Positions 35,572 through 46,825 of a stretch of DNA of 64,000 nt are shown piece by piece. The notes below the pieces were generated by a model. The model was not told the origin of the DNA, did no database searches, and saw nothing but the letters and a program-made list of their open reading frames with translations. Origin of the DNA: Trichodelitschia bisporula (lineage: Eukaryota > Ascomycota > Dothideomycetes > Phaeotrichales > Phaeotrichaceae); the NCBI GenBank assembly GCA_010356995.1, contig ML996687.1, positions 497,803 to 561,802 on the forward strand, in the 5' to 3' direction. How positions within the stretch are numbered: position 1 is the first letter of the stretch; each line of letters opens with the position of its first letter. A program made the position numbers and the translations under genes.

Positions 35572-36727
35572 ATGGCGAGAATCAACTTGCCGCCCCTCAC
35601 GCGCTCACTGCTTGTCACCCTCATCGCCTTCTCCCTCATCAATGCCCTCCTTCAGCCAGTCCGCTCGACAGCTCTCGGCGCCATAACACGCAAAGGCCAT
35701 GGCTCACCATACCTGTGCCTCGTTCCCGGCAAGTCCTTCAAGTATCCCTGGACTTTCGTCTCAGCGTCGTTCGTCGAGCAGAACGTCTTCGGCCTACTGG
35801 TCACCGGCCTGACGCTCTTCTACGGCGGTCGTTACCTCGAGCGCGCATGGACATCGTCTGAGTTTGCAAAGTTCATTGCGTTTGCGTCGCTGGTGCCGAA
35901 TGTCTTGTGTTTTCTGCTCTACGTCTTCTTTTACACCGTCAGCAGCAGCGGCCGCGCCATGTATGTGCTCCCTCTCGCCCTCTTCTCACGTAACTAACGC
36001 GCGCAGCAACACTACCATCCAGGGCGGCATTCCTCTCCAAGCGGCCTTTCTCGTAGCCTTCAAGCAACTCGTCCCAGAGCACACGGTCAGCATTATGCGG
36101 GGCGTCCTACGCATGCGCGTGAAGCACTTCCCCGCGCTGTTTCTGCTCGCGAATACAATTTCTGGAGTACTCTTTGGCACCGAGACCGCAATGTTCCTCT
36201 CCTGGATCGCCTTCCTCGAGTCTTGGGTATACTTGCGCTACTTCAAGGTCTCGCCGCTGCTCACAAGCGCTGCGACCAACGATGGGCTAACAATCCGCGG
36301 CGACGCAAGCGACACGTTCGCCTTTGCATACTTCTTCCCCGAGCCCTTGCATACGCCTATCACCGCCGTTTCGGACCAGGTGTACAATCTGCTTGTGGCG
36401 CTGCGCGTGTGCACGCCATTTTCGGCCGACGATATTGAGTCCGGCAACGAACAGGCCGTGGCGCGCGCGGAGGGCGGGCTGCCCACCATAATGACATCGC
36501 GGGGCAGCGGCCGCAGAGAAGAAGCGGAGCGCAGGAGAGCCCTGGCCCTCAAGGCCTTGGACCAGAGGCTGCACGCTGCGTCTCAAAGGGGTACCAGCCC
36601 TATGAGCTCCAGTTCAGCCGGCATCACGAGGCCGGCGCCGGCGGCGAGAGAGGAAAGCAGAGATGGCCATATCATTAACACCAACGGTACCACCGGAAAC
36701 AACTCCAGTGACGAGTCTGGCGCTTAG
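35572..36727 (+). CDS. TMEM115/DUF1751 rhomboid-like Golgi membrane protein
   Basis: Exons 35572-35960 and 36007-36727 (46 nt intron splitting an Ile codon) give about 369 aa. The N-terminal half has four to six membrane spans, with PWTFVSASFVEQNVFGLL and FYGGRYLERAWTSSEFAKFI, then after the intron IQGGIPLQAAFLVAFKQLVP. These are hallmarks of the TMEM115 family, catalytically inactive rhomboid relatives of the Golgi linked to retrograde transport and glycosylation. The conserved lumenal/cytosolic segment SWVYLRYF and FFPEPLHTPI follows. The C-terminal 120 residues are disordered, basic, then Ser/Asn-rich. The start is the first ATG and begins MARINLPPLTRSLL directly before the first span. Confidence 0.88.
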
Positions 36728-37360
36728 TTGATGTTGGTTTAGTATCACTCGAGTGCGCCAGCGAGCCTTCCTTTGTACTCTACGGTGAATTTAACGGTGA
36801 AATCAGGCGTCGGGGCACGGCGTTGGAAAAGGATACCACAGGCCTGGACGGCTGATCTGACGGTTTTCTGTACTTTGTACTGCATGTGCTGGATCTGGTT
36901 CCGGAGCATTATGCGTTAGTGTTGCGTACGTTGCTGGATAGTCGAGGCGGTAATAGGTGGAGGTTGGAGTACAGTGCTGGCAGTGGGCTTATGATTTCGA
37001 ATCCGTAGAGTCTCGTCGAATCAACATGAGCTCTTTGGGCAATGTTACCGTTGTCTTGACATCTAAATCAACCCGAAGGAACTTGTTAGAAGTTGTCCAG
37101 TGCGAGCAGGAGGGCTGTCGCCATCAATATTCCACTGATATGGAGCCGACATCTACCCACCAGGTTAGATTCTCCATTAGAGCCTTTCTTTGCCAGGCTA
37201 CATCCACCCTCGCAAACTCGTTATATCTTCATATTCTTTTGTCCTGCATGTTGGCCGCATAAATTGTGCATGAATGATGCATGAAACGCCAGCATCACAA
37301 ACAAATCGATGCCGAGGTTTTCCCGTTCCCTGATCCTAGACAGTGGCCAGGTGTATCTTT
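36728..37360. other. Intergenic, no gene seen
   Basis: About 630 bp between two plus-strand genes. Only short frames and no repeat. Confidence 0.5.
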
Positions 37361-40300
37361 ATGGCGCGGAGGTGTCAGCGCCCGCCAGAGCTTCCTCCGC
37401 TCTCCAATGCCGCTGTCAATGTTTCGTCTTCGGGGATGCTGACTTTTCGCATGCCCTTCCGTAAGGCTGGAGTCGCATCAGACACTACAACACCATGGCT
37501 GACTCTGCTGCTCTTCTGCATCACGCTGTGGGCGACATGCGCGCAGTCCATGACAGATGAAGCCATCGCGACACTACGGTACGGCAACACGCAAGACCGA
37601 AATGCCAGACACCACTAACGCCCTGCAAGTCAGGAAACCCGCGACATCTTCTATCACGGCTACGACAACTACCTCGAGCACGCCTTTCCAGAGGACGAGC
37701 TCCGCCCGCTGACCTGCGGCGCGCTGACCCGCGACCGCGCCAACCCCGCGCACATCGAGGTCAACGACGTGCTGGGCAACTACTCGCTGACGCTGATCGA
37801 CAGCCTTTCGACGCTGGCTATTCTCGCGTCCTCGCCGCCGCCGGGAAAGTCCCCCAACCGCGCCCTCCGCGAATTCCAAGACGCTATCGCGCTGCTGGTT
37901 GAATACTATGGCGATGGCACGGAGGGGCCTCAGGGCCAGGGCAAGCGCGCTCGCGCCTTCGATCTCGACAGCAAGGTGCAGGTTTTCGAAACGGTCATCC
38001 GCGGTGTCGGTGGCCTGCTCTCAGCACACCTGTTTGCCGTCGGCGAGCTGCCGATCCGTGGGTACGATGCGAAGGTCCGGACGCGGCGCGGACGAACTGG
38101 GATCGCGTGGCCGAACGGGTTTGTGTACGATGGGCAGTTGCTGCGGCTAGCTCATGATTTGGGGAAGAGGCTGTTGCCGGCGTTTGAGACTGTGACGGGG
38201 ATACCGTATCCACGCGTCAATTTGCGCACCGGCATCCCGTTTTATCTCAACGCGCCCCGGAATGCGGATGCGGGCGGAGAGTGTCCTCGCACGCAGCCTG
38301 CTGGCGCTGAGATTACGGAGACATGCAGTGCGGGCGCCGGGAGCTTGGTTCTCGAGTTCACAACGTTGAGTCGCTTGACCGGTGATCAGCGCTTCGAGGA
38401 GGTGGCGAAGACGGCATTTTGGTCCGTTTGGCAGCGGAGGAGCAGTATTGGACTCATTGGGGGTGGTATTGATGCGGAGAGCGGGCAGTGGGTTGGGCCG
38501 TACACAGGTGTAGGTCCAGCAGCAACTCCCAGATTTTTTGTACCTAATATTCTCAGGTTGGTGCCGGCATTGACAGCTTTTTCGAGTACGCCTTCAAATC
38601 GCATATCCTCCTGTCTGGTCTACCCACGGAGCAGCCGCAGGGCAGCATGCATCCGTCCGACATATTCCTGCATGTGTGGCAGGAGGCTCATGCCGCGATT
38701 AAACGCCACATATACCGCGGAGAGTCGTTCCAGCATCCGCACTACGTACAGGGCGACTTGTACACCGGAGCCTTGCGTGCATTCTGGATCGACAGCTTGA
38801 GCGCATACTACCCGGGCCTCTTAACGCTGTCGGGTGAGCTCGAAGAGGCCATCTCCACGCACCTCCTCTACACGGCCCTTTGGACACGCTACTCGGCCCT
38901 GCCCGAGCGATGGTCTACGGCTACGGGGCGCATCGAGGGCGGCCTGCGGTGGTGGGGCGGCCGGCCCGAGTTCATCGAAAGCACGTGGTACATTTTTCGC
39001 GCCACGAAGGATCCATGGTATCTCCACGTCGGCGAAATGGCGCTTCGCGACATCAAGCGGCGGTGCTGGACTGAGTGCGGCTGGGCTGGGTTGCAGGACG
39101 TGCGGACTGGGGAGTTGAGTGACAGGATGGAGAGCTTCTTTCTCGGCGAGACGGTCAAGTATCTCTTCTTGCTGTTCGATGAGAGCCATCCGTTGAACCA
39201 TATGGATGCGCCGGTTGTGTTCACCACCGAAGGGCATCCCCTGGTTATCCCCCGAACGCGAGGCAAGTACAGCGAGTCGACGAGCCACGACCCGGACGCC
39301 CATCCTGATACTAAGGCTGTCTGCCCTAAGCCGCCAGCCGCCATTCCGCTCACCTTCTCGTCCACCGCAGCGCGGAGCGACATCTTCCACGCCGCCAGCC
39401 TCGCCCGCCTGCACCTCCTGGAAGACAAGCAAACGGAATACACAACCGACGACCCCAGCACCTCCCACCCTTCCCCCACAAACCACACCTTCTACCCCTG
39501 GACTCTCCCCCCCTCCCTCATCCCCGCCAACGGAACCTGCGCCCCCATCGCCACGCGCAGCACCTTCGACCTCTCCTTCCCCAACTTCCCGGACGGAACC
39601 ACGAGTCTGTCCTCCCTCACCCGCGTCTCCGAAGGCATCCTCGTCGGCAGCATGTCCGGTCTGCGCCTGGGCATGGTGCGCGACGATCCGCCCCTCTTTC
39701 GCATCTACACGATCAGCAACGTGGCCCTCGGCCGCGATGAGAAGGTCTTCCTCCCGCGTTCTATCCTCTCGACTTTCCACCCCGTCGACCCCTATTTCAC
39801 CCGCATCCGCGACACGCAGCGGCTGGATCTGGTGCTGGAAATTGGGCCCGAGACTCTCTCGGATCCTACCCCTGACCCGGATCCCGACGCTGTTAATGCC
39901 TCCCACCAAGCTGATCCAGGCCTGCTCACCTCCATCCTCAGCACCCTCTCCTCCATCCTCCTCGACCCCCCAACGCCCCTCCCCGTCGCCCCACAACGCA
40001 CCGAACTCTCCGCCGCCCTCCCCGCCGGCCCCGGCGCAGCCCCCCTCCCCGACATCCCCGACGCAGACGACGGCCCCCTCCCCTGGACCAGCGTGTACAT
40101 CGCCGACTCGCTGTGCTCAGGCGTGCTCGACGCATCCGTAGTGCGCAATCACCATATCCTCGTCGTGCGCCGCGGCGGGTGCAGCTTCGGGGATAAACTC
40201 CGTAATATACCCTCCTTTGCACCCAGTGCCCAGGGCCTGCAGGTCGTTGTTGTGGTCTCCGGGGATGATGGGGAGGAGGGGCTGGTGCAGCCACTGCTGG

Positions 40301-40476
40301 ACCATGTGCAAAGGACGCCGGGGGGGTTAGTGAGGGTTAATCCGTTGGCTATGATGGTTGTAGGGGGTGGGGAGGGGACGGTGGAGATGCTGAGGCGGGT
40401 GAGGGGGGTGGGGGCTCGGAGACGGTGGTGGTTTGAGAGCCAGGGGGTTAGGATTGGGAATTTGATTGTTGTTTAG
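37361..40476 (+). CDS. EDEM-like GH47 alpha-mannosidase with PA domain
   Basis: Exons 37361-37578, 37630-38509 and 38557-40476 give about 1005 aa. A hydrophobic WLTLLLFCITLWATCAQS near residue 55 is a signal peptide or anchor; an in-frame ATG inside this exon (MLTFRMPFRKAG) could be the real start. The GH47 domain shows FYHGYDNYLEHAFP, KVQVFETVIRGVGGLLSAH, DSFFEYAFKSHILL, RPEFIESTWY (about residue 503) and GETVKYLFLLFDE. These are EDEM/Htm1 signatures: such enzymes trim mannose from misfolded glycoproteins in the ER and mark them for degradation. A protease-associated domain (about residues 878-958, with VVRRGGCSFGDK) follows, as in EDEM3 and unlike yeast Htm1. No HDEL-type signal ends the protein. 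Its first intron uses a GCAAG acceptor. Confidence 0.9.
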
Positions 40477-40508
40477 GGAGGGGATGCATGGCCGTAGAGG
40501 GGTGTATG

Positions 40509-41031
40509 ATAGTGGGTTAAGGGATGCATATACGGTAACGGAGGTTGTACGTGGGTAAACTGAATATGATCTGTGAAAAGGCGGGAGATGGAATTCTACT
40601 ACCTTTACTGTTGTGAAGTCAATTTGCCTGCCGGAGACCCGTCCAATTACCCGAAACCTAACTACTCGGCCAGGCAATTACTCGGCGAACCCAGCTACCC
40701 GGGGTATCCAACTACCCGGCCACCCAACTACCCAGCTGCCCAACTACCCGTCAATCTAGCTACCCGGCAATAGTGGGTAAAGGGATGCATACATGGTGGT
40801 AGGGACTGCATGAAGCAAAGCTGAACATACTCTGTGAAAAGACGGGAGATTCCATTCTACTACCTTCACTATCGCAAAGTCAATTTGCCTGCCGGAGACC
40901 CATCCAATTACCCGCAAACACAACTACCCTGGCGAACACAACTACCCGGGCAATCCAGTTACCCGGCCATCCAGCTGCTCGAGTCATTCAACTACCCGGC
41001 CATCCAACTACCCGAAAGCCACACCAAAATC
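40509..41031. repeat. 261 bp direct duplication containing a 16 bp TACCCG minisatellite
   Basis: Two head-to-tail copies, about 40509-40769 and 40770-41031, offset by 260-261 bp. Each starts with AGTGGGT(T/A)AAGGGATGCAT, then a segment ending CAATTTGCCTGCCGGAGACC, then six to eight units of about 16 bp with a TACCCG core (unit near CAACTACCCGGCCATC). Core starts in copy 1 are 40648, 40663, 40679, 40696, 40713, 40729, 40745 and 40761. The block fills the tail-to-tail spacer between the EDEM gene and the next minus-strand gene. Confidence 0.9.
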
Positions 41032-41069
41032 GTTACACATCCCCCTCGGACTCCCATCCGCATCCGCAT

Positions 41070-43703
41070 CTAAACGCTGTTTTCCACCGTCGTAATAACA
41101 AGCCACAACTCCGGATCCCCCTCATCCCCCTCATCCCCCCCACGCCCCCTACCCCTCCCTCCCCTCCTTCCCTCCCTCCTCCCCTCCTTCCTCCCCCGTC
41201 TCCGTTCCTTCCTCTCCATCCTCCTAGCCCCGCGTTCCATCCTCCTCGTCGCCCTAACAGCCCTCTTCTCCGCCTTCCTTGCCCCCCTCTCCACTTTCCG
41301 CGCCTGGCGCCTCGCGCCCTTACCCCCCTCCCAAGCATCCCACTTCGCGCGTTCGCCCTCCAACCACTGCCGCTGCTCCGCCGCCTCGAGCAGGCCATGC
41401 TGGCGCCACATTTCGATAGCAGAGGCGGGCATTTGCCCCGCTGCGCGCTGGCCCTCGGCGCGGGCTTCAGTGGCTGCGACTTGTAGGTCGAAAATGCGGG
41501 ATGGAGTGGGGGGGCGGGCGTACGGATGTGCGGTGCGGCGGTGGAGACGCTCCTCTTCGGAGTCTGAGTCCGAGTCGTCAGAGGAGTCAGAGTCGCTGGA
41601 CTCGGACTCGGAAGATTCGTCCGACTCGGAGGGTTCGGACTCAGCGGGCGCTTTGCCCTTGCCCTTGTACTTCGCCTTCTCGCGCTCGCGCTCGCGCTTC
41701 TCGCGTTCCTTCTCCTTCCTCTCCATCTCCTTCATTTTCCTCTCGTGCTCCTTCTCCTCCTCCCTTATCTTCCTCTCGCGCTCTTTCTCCTCCTCGCGAA
41801 TCTTCCTCTCGCGTTCCTTTTCAATTTCTTTCCACCGCTTATAACCTCCCCTCTCCTTCTCCTTCCACTTCTTCCCCTCCTCCTTGGCCATATCCGCAAT
41901 CCGCTTCGATTCCTCCTTCGCCATCTCCTTCCACTTCTTCATATCCTCCTTCTTTCTCTCGCGCTCGCACTTCGCCCTCTCCCGCGGACACCCATCCTCG
42001 GGCGCACCCGCACCTCCCGACGGCGGCGCCCCGCACCCCGGCGGCCCACCAGCACCAGCGCTAAACTGCGTAGCCCACTCCGTCATCCTCCGCGCAAACT
42101 GCTCGCTCCACTCCCCCACACCCGCACCAACATTCGCACCCATAGCACCAATCTCAGCACCCACACCAGCACCAACACTAACCGGCCTACCAGTCCCACT
42201 CGGCCCCGCAACCCCCTCACCCGCACCCCACCCCCTCTGCCCCCACCCACCACCACCACCACCACCACCACCCCACCCGCGTCCCCGTCCTCTCTGCGCG
42301 CCCCAACCCCCCCACCCACCCCAGCCTCCCCATCCACCCCACGCCTGCGCCCCGGGCTGTCCGCGCCCGAACGGGAACCCGGGAGGGCCGTGGTCCCCAG
42401 CCATACCAGCCAGATGTCCTGCCATACCAGCCCGATGTCCTGCCATACCAGCCCGATGTCCTGCCATAGCCGCCTGATGTCCAGCCATAGCAGCCTGCCG
42501 TCCCGCCAAATCAGCCTGATGCCCCGGATGCCCAGGATGTCCGAACCCATGCCCAGGGAACATAACGCCGTGTGGCACCATCGCGGGGACGTGGTACCCA
42601 AGCGCCGGATGCACGGGATGTGTGCCCGGCGGCGGGCCGAAGGGGAATTGAAATGGGAAGGAAGGGGGTGCGCTCGTGGGCGCGGCCGGCGCGTGAGGGC
42701 TTGGGCTTGGGGTGCTGAGGCTTATGGCGCCGAGGCTGGCGGCGAGACTCGTGGTGCTGGTGCGGGGGTCAGGTGTGCCGCGGGGGGCGCCGGTTGGCGA
42801 GGACGCGGCGTACGGTGGTGCTTCGTCGGGGGCTGGATGTTGTGCACTGAGTGCCCGGGCTAGGGATTCGAGTTCCATCGTGCCTTTTTCTTCCTCCGGG
42901 ACTGCCGGGCTGAGACGCTCGATATATGGTACGAGCGATTCAGCGGCGGCGAAGGCGGCGCCCGATGCCGCTGCTGGGAGGGGGATGCCCGCGCGGCTAA
43001 GCCGGCGTGCTTCCTCCAGAAGCGCGGCGCGGACGGTGGGGTTTCTGATTGCGGAGTCGAGGAGGGTGGGGAGGGAGATGAGGGATGCGTGGAGGGAGAG
43101 TGGGTTGAGGAGGGTTGTGTTTAGGTGGGTTAGATAGGTTTGGACGAGGGTGAGGTGGGGTGGGGTGAGGAGGAGGGCGTTGAGCGTGTCGAGGATTGTG
43201 GCTGTTTGTTGCGGGGTGAGGTGTGCGGATAGCGCGGGGACGGTGCACCGCGCTAAACGCGGAGGGTGCGAGGGCGAGCGGGAGAGCGTGGGGATGGCGA
43301 TTGGTGAACGTGGTGGGGTGGGCCGGATGGAGGGGGCGTTGAGGAGGGGTGTTTGTGCGAGGGCGCGGGTTAGGAGTTCGGTTCTCGGAGAGGAGGGGCG
43401 GATGGGTGTCGATGGAGGGGGGTTTTGCTCATGGTGTTCCTCCTTCAGCGGCGGATCGGGTGGGATGATTGTTCTGAAGACCTGGATTGATTCAGGCGGC
43501 GGAGCGGGGAGGGGCGCGTCACGGCGGCCCGCGGCGGCGGCTTGCGATTCATCGTAGGAGGGCGGGAGGTCTGGGTGGTCTGCTGAGTGCGGCGTGAGGA
43601 CGGGAGATGAGGTCGTGGTTTCGAAGTCGCTGTCTTCGAAGTCGATGAGTGGGGGTTGGGGATGGGTCGGAGTGGAGATCTGGAGGGGTGGTTTTTCGTC
43701 CAT
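41070..43703 (-). CDS. Large disordered protein with PPSY motif, Gly/Trp and heptapeptide repeats and a charged coiled region
   Basis: Uninterrupted frame of 877 aa. Features in order: an acidic patch; LPPSYDESQ (PPSY at 47-50, a PPxY motif of the kind bound by Nedd4/Rsp5 WW domains); a helical block (about 150-280) that is the best folded candidate; a Pro/Ser linker; six heptads of the form GHxAxMA (about 390-435); a Gly/Trp tract with repeated GGW; a long Lys/Glu-rich coiled coil made of EERERKIREEEK-like units; an Asp/Ser tract (about 690-720); and a conserved-looking RIFDLQVAATEARAEG and MWRQHGLLEAAEQRQWLE. It ends in an Arg/Gly-rich tail before ELWLVITTVENSV. I know no named family; a PPxY adaptor role is speculative. 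Confidence 0.7.
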   Translation of the reverse strand: MDEKPPLQISTPTHPQPPLIDFEDSDFETTTSSPVLTPHSADHPDLPPSYDESQAAAAGRRDAPLPAPPPESIQVFRTIIPPDPPLKEEHHEQNPPPSTPIRPSSPRTELLTRALAQTPLLNAPSIRPTPPRSPIAIPTLSRSPSHPPRLARCTVPALSAHLTPQQTATILDTLNALLLTPPHLTLVQTYLTHLNTTLLNPLSLHASLISLPTLLDSAIRNPTVRAALLEEARRLSRAGIPLPAAASGAAFAAAESLVPYIERLSPAVPEEEKGTMELESLARALSAQHPAPDEAPPYAASSPTGAPRGTPDPRTSTTSLAASLGAISLSTPSPSPHAPAAPTSAPPSFPFQFPFGPPPGTHPVHPALGYHVPAMVPHGVMFPGHGFGHPGHPGHQADLAGRQAAMAGHQAAMAGHRAGMAGHRAGMAGHLAGMAGDHGPPGFPFGRGQPGAQAWGGWGGWGGWGGWGAQRGRGRGWGGGGGGGGGWGQRGWGAGEGVAGPSGTGRPVSVGAGVGAEIGAMGANVGAGVGEWSEQFARRMTEWATQFSAGAGGPPGCGAPPSGGAGAPEDGCPRERAKCERERKKEDMKKWKEMAKEESKRIADMAKEEGKKWKEKERGGYKRWKEIEKERERKIREEEKERERKIREEEKEHERKMKEMERKEKEREKREREREKAKYKGKGKAPAESEPSESDESSESESSDSDSSDDSDSDSEEERLHRRTAHPYARPPTPSRIFDLQVAATEARAEGQRAAGQMPASAIEMWRQHGLLEAAEQRQWLEGERAKWDAWEGGKGARRQARKVERGARKAEKRAVRATRRMERGARRMERKERRRGRKEGRREGRRGGRGRGRGGDEGDEGDPELWLVITTVENSV
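42400..42540 (-). repeat. 21 bp repeats encoding GHxAxMA heptads
   Basis: Six or so tandem 21 bp units inside the preceding gene. The central ones are nearly identical (CCATACCAGCCCGATGTCCT on the plus strand) and the outer ones diverged, the usual pattern of a coding minisatellite. Confidence 0.85.
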
Positions 43704-44744
43704 TGTGGTAAGTATGAAGCTGACAAAATGGTGGAGGGAGCACCAGAGAGATGGATAAGATGGAGGCTTAGTTGTATAAGATGGAGCCTGATTGTGCTGA
43801 CGTAGACCTTCTGCACCGGATACGATGCGTTCAATGAAGGTCGTTTGAAAACTGCTGCCTGGTGCAATGAGGAGACATGGCGCTGGTGTTGAGGTACAGG
43901 GCTAGCCTTTTTCAGCCCTAACCCCGCAGGCCCTACTTCGGGCGGAGCAGGGATCGGCGGGGCCGTGAGGCTGTGGGGGCCGGGCCTTGACGGAGCGGGC
44001 CGAGTAGGGTGGAATGCGTGGTACGGGAGACTCGGACTTGTGACTTCATCGTTCTTTGTTCTCGGAACTGGAGGCACGAAGGAATCGGTGAACAAAGCAA
44101 ATCTCTTCTGTGGCAAGGCTGAGAGCTTCAAAGAGGTTTTGTTCTCTGATTGCCCTGTCCACAAACTCGCTTTTAAATGTCTCGTTCTCCGCGGTACTCG
44201 ATTCTTGAGATCATCTACATCTCAAGAACCTCATATCTTAACCAAAATCATCTGTTTATCGTGCCCTAAAGCCTTGGATATGCGGTCACAGTCCGTTCAG
44301 AAGCCGAACCCAGAAGCAGCTGTGCCGAAACGGCGACCGCAACTCACCGACTTGCCACGCCTTCAAACCGAGCCCCCACCGACTCTGCAAGACCGCTATT
44401 GGCAGATGCTGAAGAAGCTTACAAATGCCCAGAAGTTGTCGCCGACTTTTCTGAGGCCGCAAACTATGTCTAGAGGTGGGCACTTCTTCTGAAATTCGAG
44501 AAAGATTCATGAGTCTGACTCCAAGTTAAGGGAACATAACGAGCTGATCTCCGATCTGGGAGTGCTACTCTCCTCGGAATGCTGAGGCTGAGCTGCATGT
44601 GTGCCAAGATTCTATTGGCTATTTGGCGTTATCGTCGTTCTGCACGCGCCCGTCTAGCGGGATTTCGCATCCATAAGTGCTATCCTCTCGCCCGCTGGCA
44701 CGCTTCTTTGTCGCAGGCTAACACAAGCGCAGCTTTGCCTCATC
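43704..44744. promoter_or_regulatory. Divergent spacer, no gene supported
   Basis: About 1 kb between divergent genes. A 175-codon plus-strand frame at 43965-44492 has no recognisable feature and is not called. Confidence 0.4.
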
Positions 44745-45713
44745 ATGCCCACCCGTCACATTATACCCCCCCCCATCCTCGCATGCATCATCTTCGCCCA
44801 ACAGGTATTCGCCGCAACGCGCTATTCCAATAACTACTGGGCCGCCAGATGGCTCAACTCCACCGATCTCGAAGCCTGCCATTACCGCACCGCCCGGACC
44901 CCACCCCCTGGCCAGTGCTATGAGATGGCCAACTGCATCCTAGAATCCCTCTCCGAGTACGCCAAAGTGGGCCTTGCGTCCGGCACCTCGGTCCTCAGCC
45001 TCGTCCCCTCGGCCCTCGCACTGATACCCGCGCGCGGGAGCGGAGTCGAAGAAATCTTCGAGACCATGGGTGTGCTGTACTTTCTCCTTAGCATCTTCTC
45101 CGGGTACGTACGCATCGGCGACGCGAGCTCGCACTTGGCCAAAGAAATTGGAGCCGAGCCCAACGCCGCCGAGGCCCAGTTTGAAAGGGGAAGAGAAAAG
45201 TACAGGCTGGGGAAGCGGCACTACGCTTTTTGCGGCTTGACGGCGGCGCTGGCGGGGATTACGGTGTTCCTTGCGACGGAGCTCGGCGTCCAGACCGTAG
45301 TGACATGGGCGTGTAACCACGAGCTGCTTCACGTCGGGTGGCTGTTCTGCCGGATGCTGCCCGGGTTGGCAGAGTTTGCTCTTGTGCGGCTGGTGCGGCG
45401 CATGCTTCAAAATCGTCCATCTTGGTCTGTCGGTGGTGTTGGATCCCGCGGATGGATCCTCGCGAAGGGGGCGAATGGTCTGAGCTTGGCCCTGTATGGC
45501 TTGGTGGTGATTTACGGGACAGGTCTTTTCGGCTCGACAAATTTGATTGATGGGGGCGAGGTCATGTGGAAGTATATGGTCATGTTTCCGCTATTGTACT
45601 TTGTTATGCAGTCCATGTTAGCAGCGGGTACGGTATGGAGGATATCCGACTCTCGAGGGTGTAGGAACGCTTCCCCTGGAGCGGTAGCTCTATCTGTTCG
45701 ACCAACCAAATGA
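44745..45713 (+). CDS. Polytopic membrane protein of an uncharacterised fungal type
   Basis: 322 aa, no intron needed. An N-terminal signal-like segment (IIPPPILACIIFAQQVFA) is followed by a short lumenal part with CHYRT and CYEMANC. Then comes NCILESLSEYAKVGLASGTS leading into VLSLVPSALALIPA. That Asn/Ser-x-x-x-Lys...Ala-Ser-Gly-Thr block before a Pro-containing span is characteristic of a common fungal membrane family with no assigned role. Five further spans are visible (YFLLSIFSGYV, FCGLTAALAGITVFLA, the stretch around LLHVGWLFCRML, GLSLALYGLVVIYG and MVMFPLLYFVMQSMLAAG). A charged loop sits around EAQFERGREKYRLGKRH. Function unknown; neither transporter nor receptor motifs are seen. Confidence 0.7.
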   Translation: MPTRHIIPPPILACIIFAQQVFAATRYSNNYWAARWLNSTDLEACHYRTARTPPPGQCYEMANCILESLSEYAKVGLASGTSVLSLVPSALALIPARGSGVEEIFETMGVLYFLLSIFSGYVRIGDASSHLAKEIGAEPNAAEAQFERGREKYRLGKRHYAFCGLTAALAGITVFLATELGVQTVVTWACNHELLHVGWLFCRMLPGLAEFALVRLVRRMLQNRPSWSVGGVGSRGWILAKGANGLSLALYGLVVIYGTGLFGSTNLIDGGEVMWKYMVMFPLLYFVMQSMLAAGTVWRISDSRGCRNASPGAVALSVRPTK

Positions 45714-46825
45714 GAAAATCTGCGACTTTACACCAGTTACGGGACTCAAGATGCGGATAATCAGAAGGAGAGGTAACCTTCCTGTTAGAATTAGCGTACT
45801 CGAGTGCTTATACAGGAACATATTCTTGATAGAGGTCGTCTAGTCAGTGAACCGGCAAAGCTTACGTCGACATCCTTCACGATCGCGGCTCGACCGCCAC
45901 AATTCCAGGGTCATCATGACGTTCATTCGTCGGAAGCAGAAGAAGATATCAAAAAGGTTGGTTTGCGGACATTATCAATGCCCTGAGCCCTGGCAATTTG
46001 GTCCTGTTGCTCGAATCTGCCCGCGTATTCTTAGAAACTTGACGTTGAGCGCTTCTATTCCTGGCTTTCTCCGCGGCAATTCAGTGGGTTAGGTGTTGTC
46101 TTTCCTTGCGTCCACGAACACCCGCGCGTGGAAGCCTCGAGGTGCCAGTCCGCCTCAAGGTGCACGAGATCGGGGCTGCGCCATTGGCAGATCGGCCCGG
46201 GAAGCGTGTTGGTGGCGCAGCACCGAGAATAGTAATTCGGCCCGCGAACTCGGTATTGACGTATGCTCGACCACTCAAGTGCAGCGTCCCACGGTTGTGC
46301 CGCAAAGGAGCCTCCAATATTAGAATTAAGGATATGCAAGTTCGCTGCACAGACTTCCTGTCGCGGGGATCGGTGGTGACTTTCACCTCCCCTTGATTGG
46401 ACCGGGTGTACCCGTTGCACTTAGTGCGGAGTTCGTGACCGTGAGGTCAGGAACCGCACTCGCATATGTTCCACTCCACCATGAACTGACCTGGTGAGAG
46501 TCTTGTTGCGCATTCTGCCTTTGCGGGACTGTTGGTGGCAATTAGCAGCGGAAGGTGCCGCAGTGCCCGGGCCTTGGGACAGGTCTGCAGCTCGAGATGT
46601 TGGACCAGACCCGTGCATCATCCCACCATAGTGGATATATCTTTAGCTCTTCAAGGTGAGTATATAGACCGATGAAACACCAAGCGCCTCTTGGACAATC
46701 CGACCACAGTCACAACCATCATCATTGATCCTCAGCCTTCAGTCACCACCTCAGCCTCGCACTACAACGCCTCTGCGTGTGTCGTACATAACTGTTGCCG
46801 AATTTATACACTCTCCCACTCCGCA
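45714..46825. promoter_or_regulatory. Spacer with a TATA-like box before cluster gene A
   Basis: About 1.1 kb without a supported gene. A TATATAG sequence at 46661 lies 165 bp before the ATG of gene A and is a plausible TATA box. The stretch from about 46690 to the ATG is C/A-rich, like a fungal leader. Confidence 0.4.

Noticed and set aside
38821-39996. 391-codon minus-strand frame inside the EDEM gene
   Set aside because: The plus strand shows GH47 signatures here; the antisense frame is a by-product of high GC content.
41745-42863. 372-codon plus-strand frame, Pro/Thr/Leu-rich
   Set aside because: It is antisense to the Lys/Glu and Gly-rich part of the 877 aa gene; its composition is explained by the complement.
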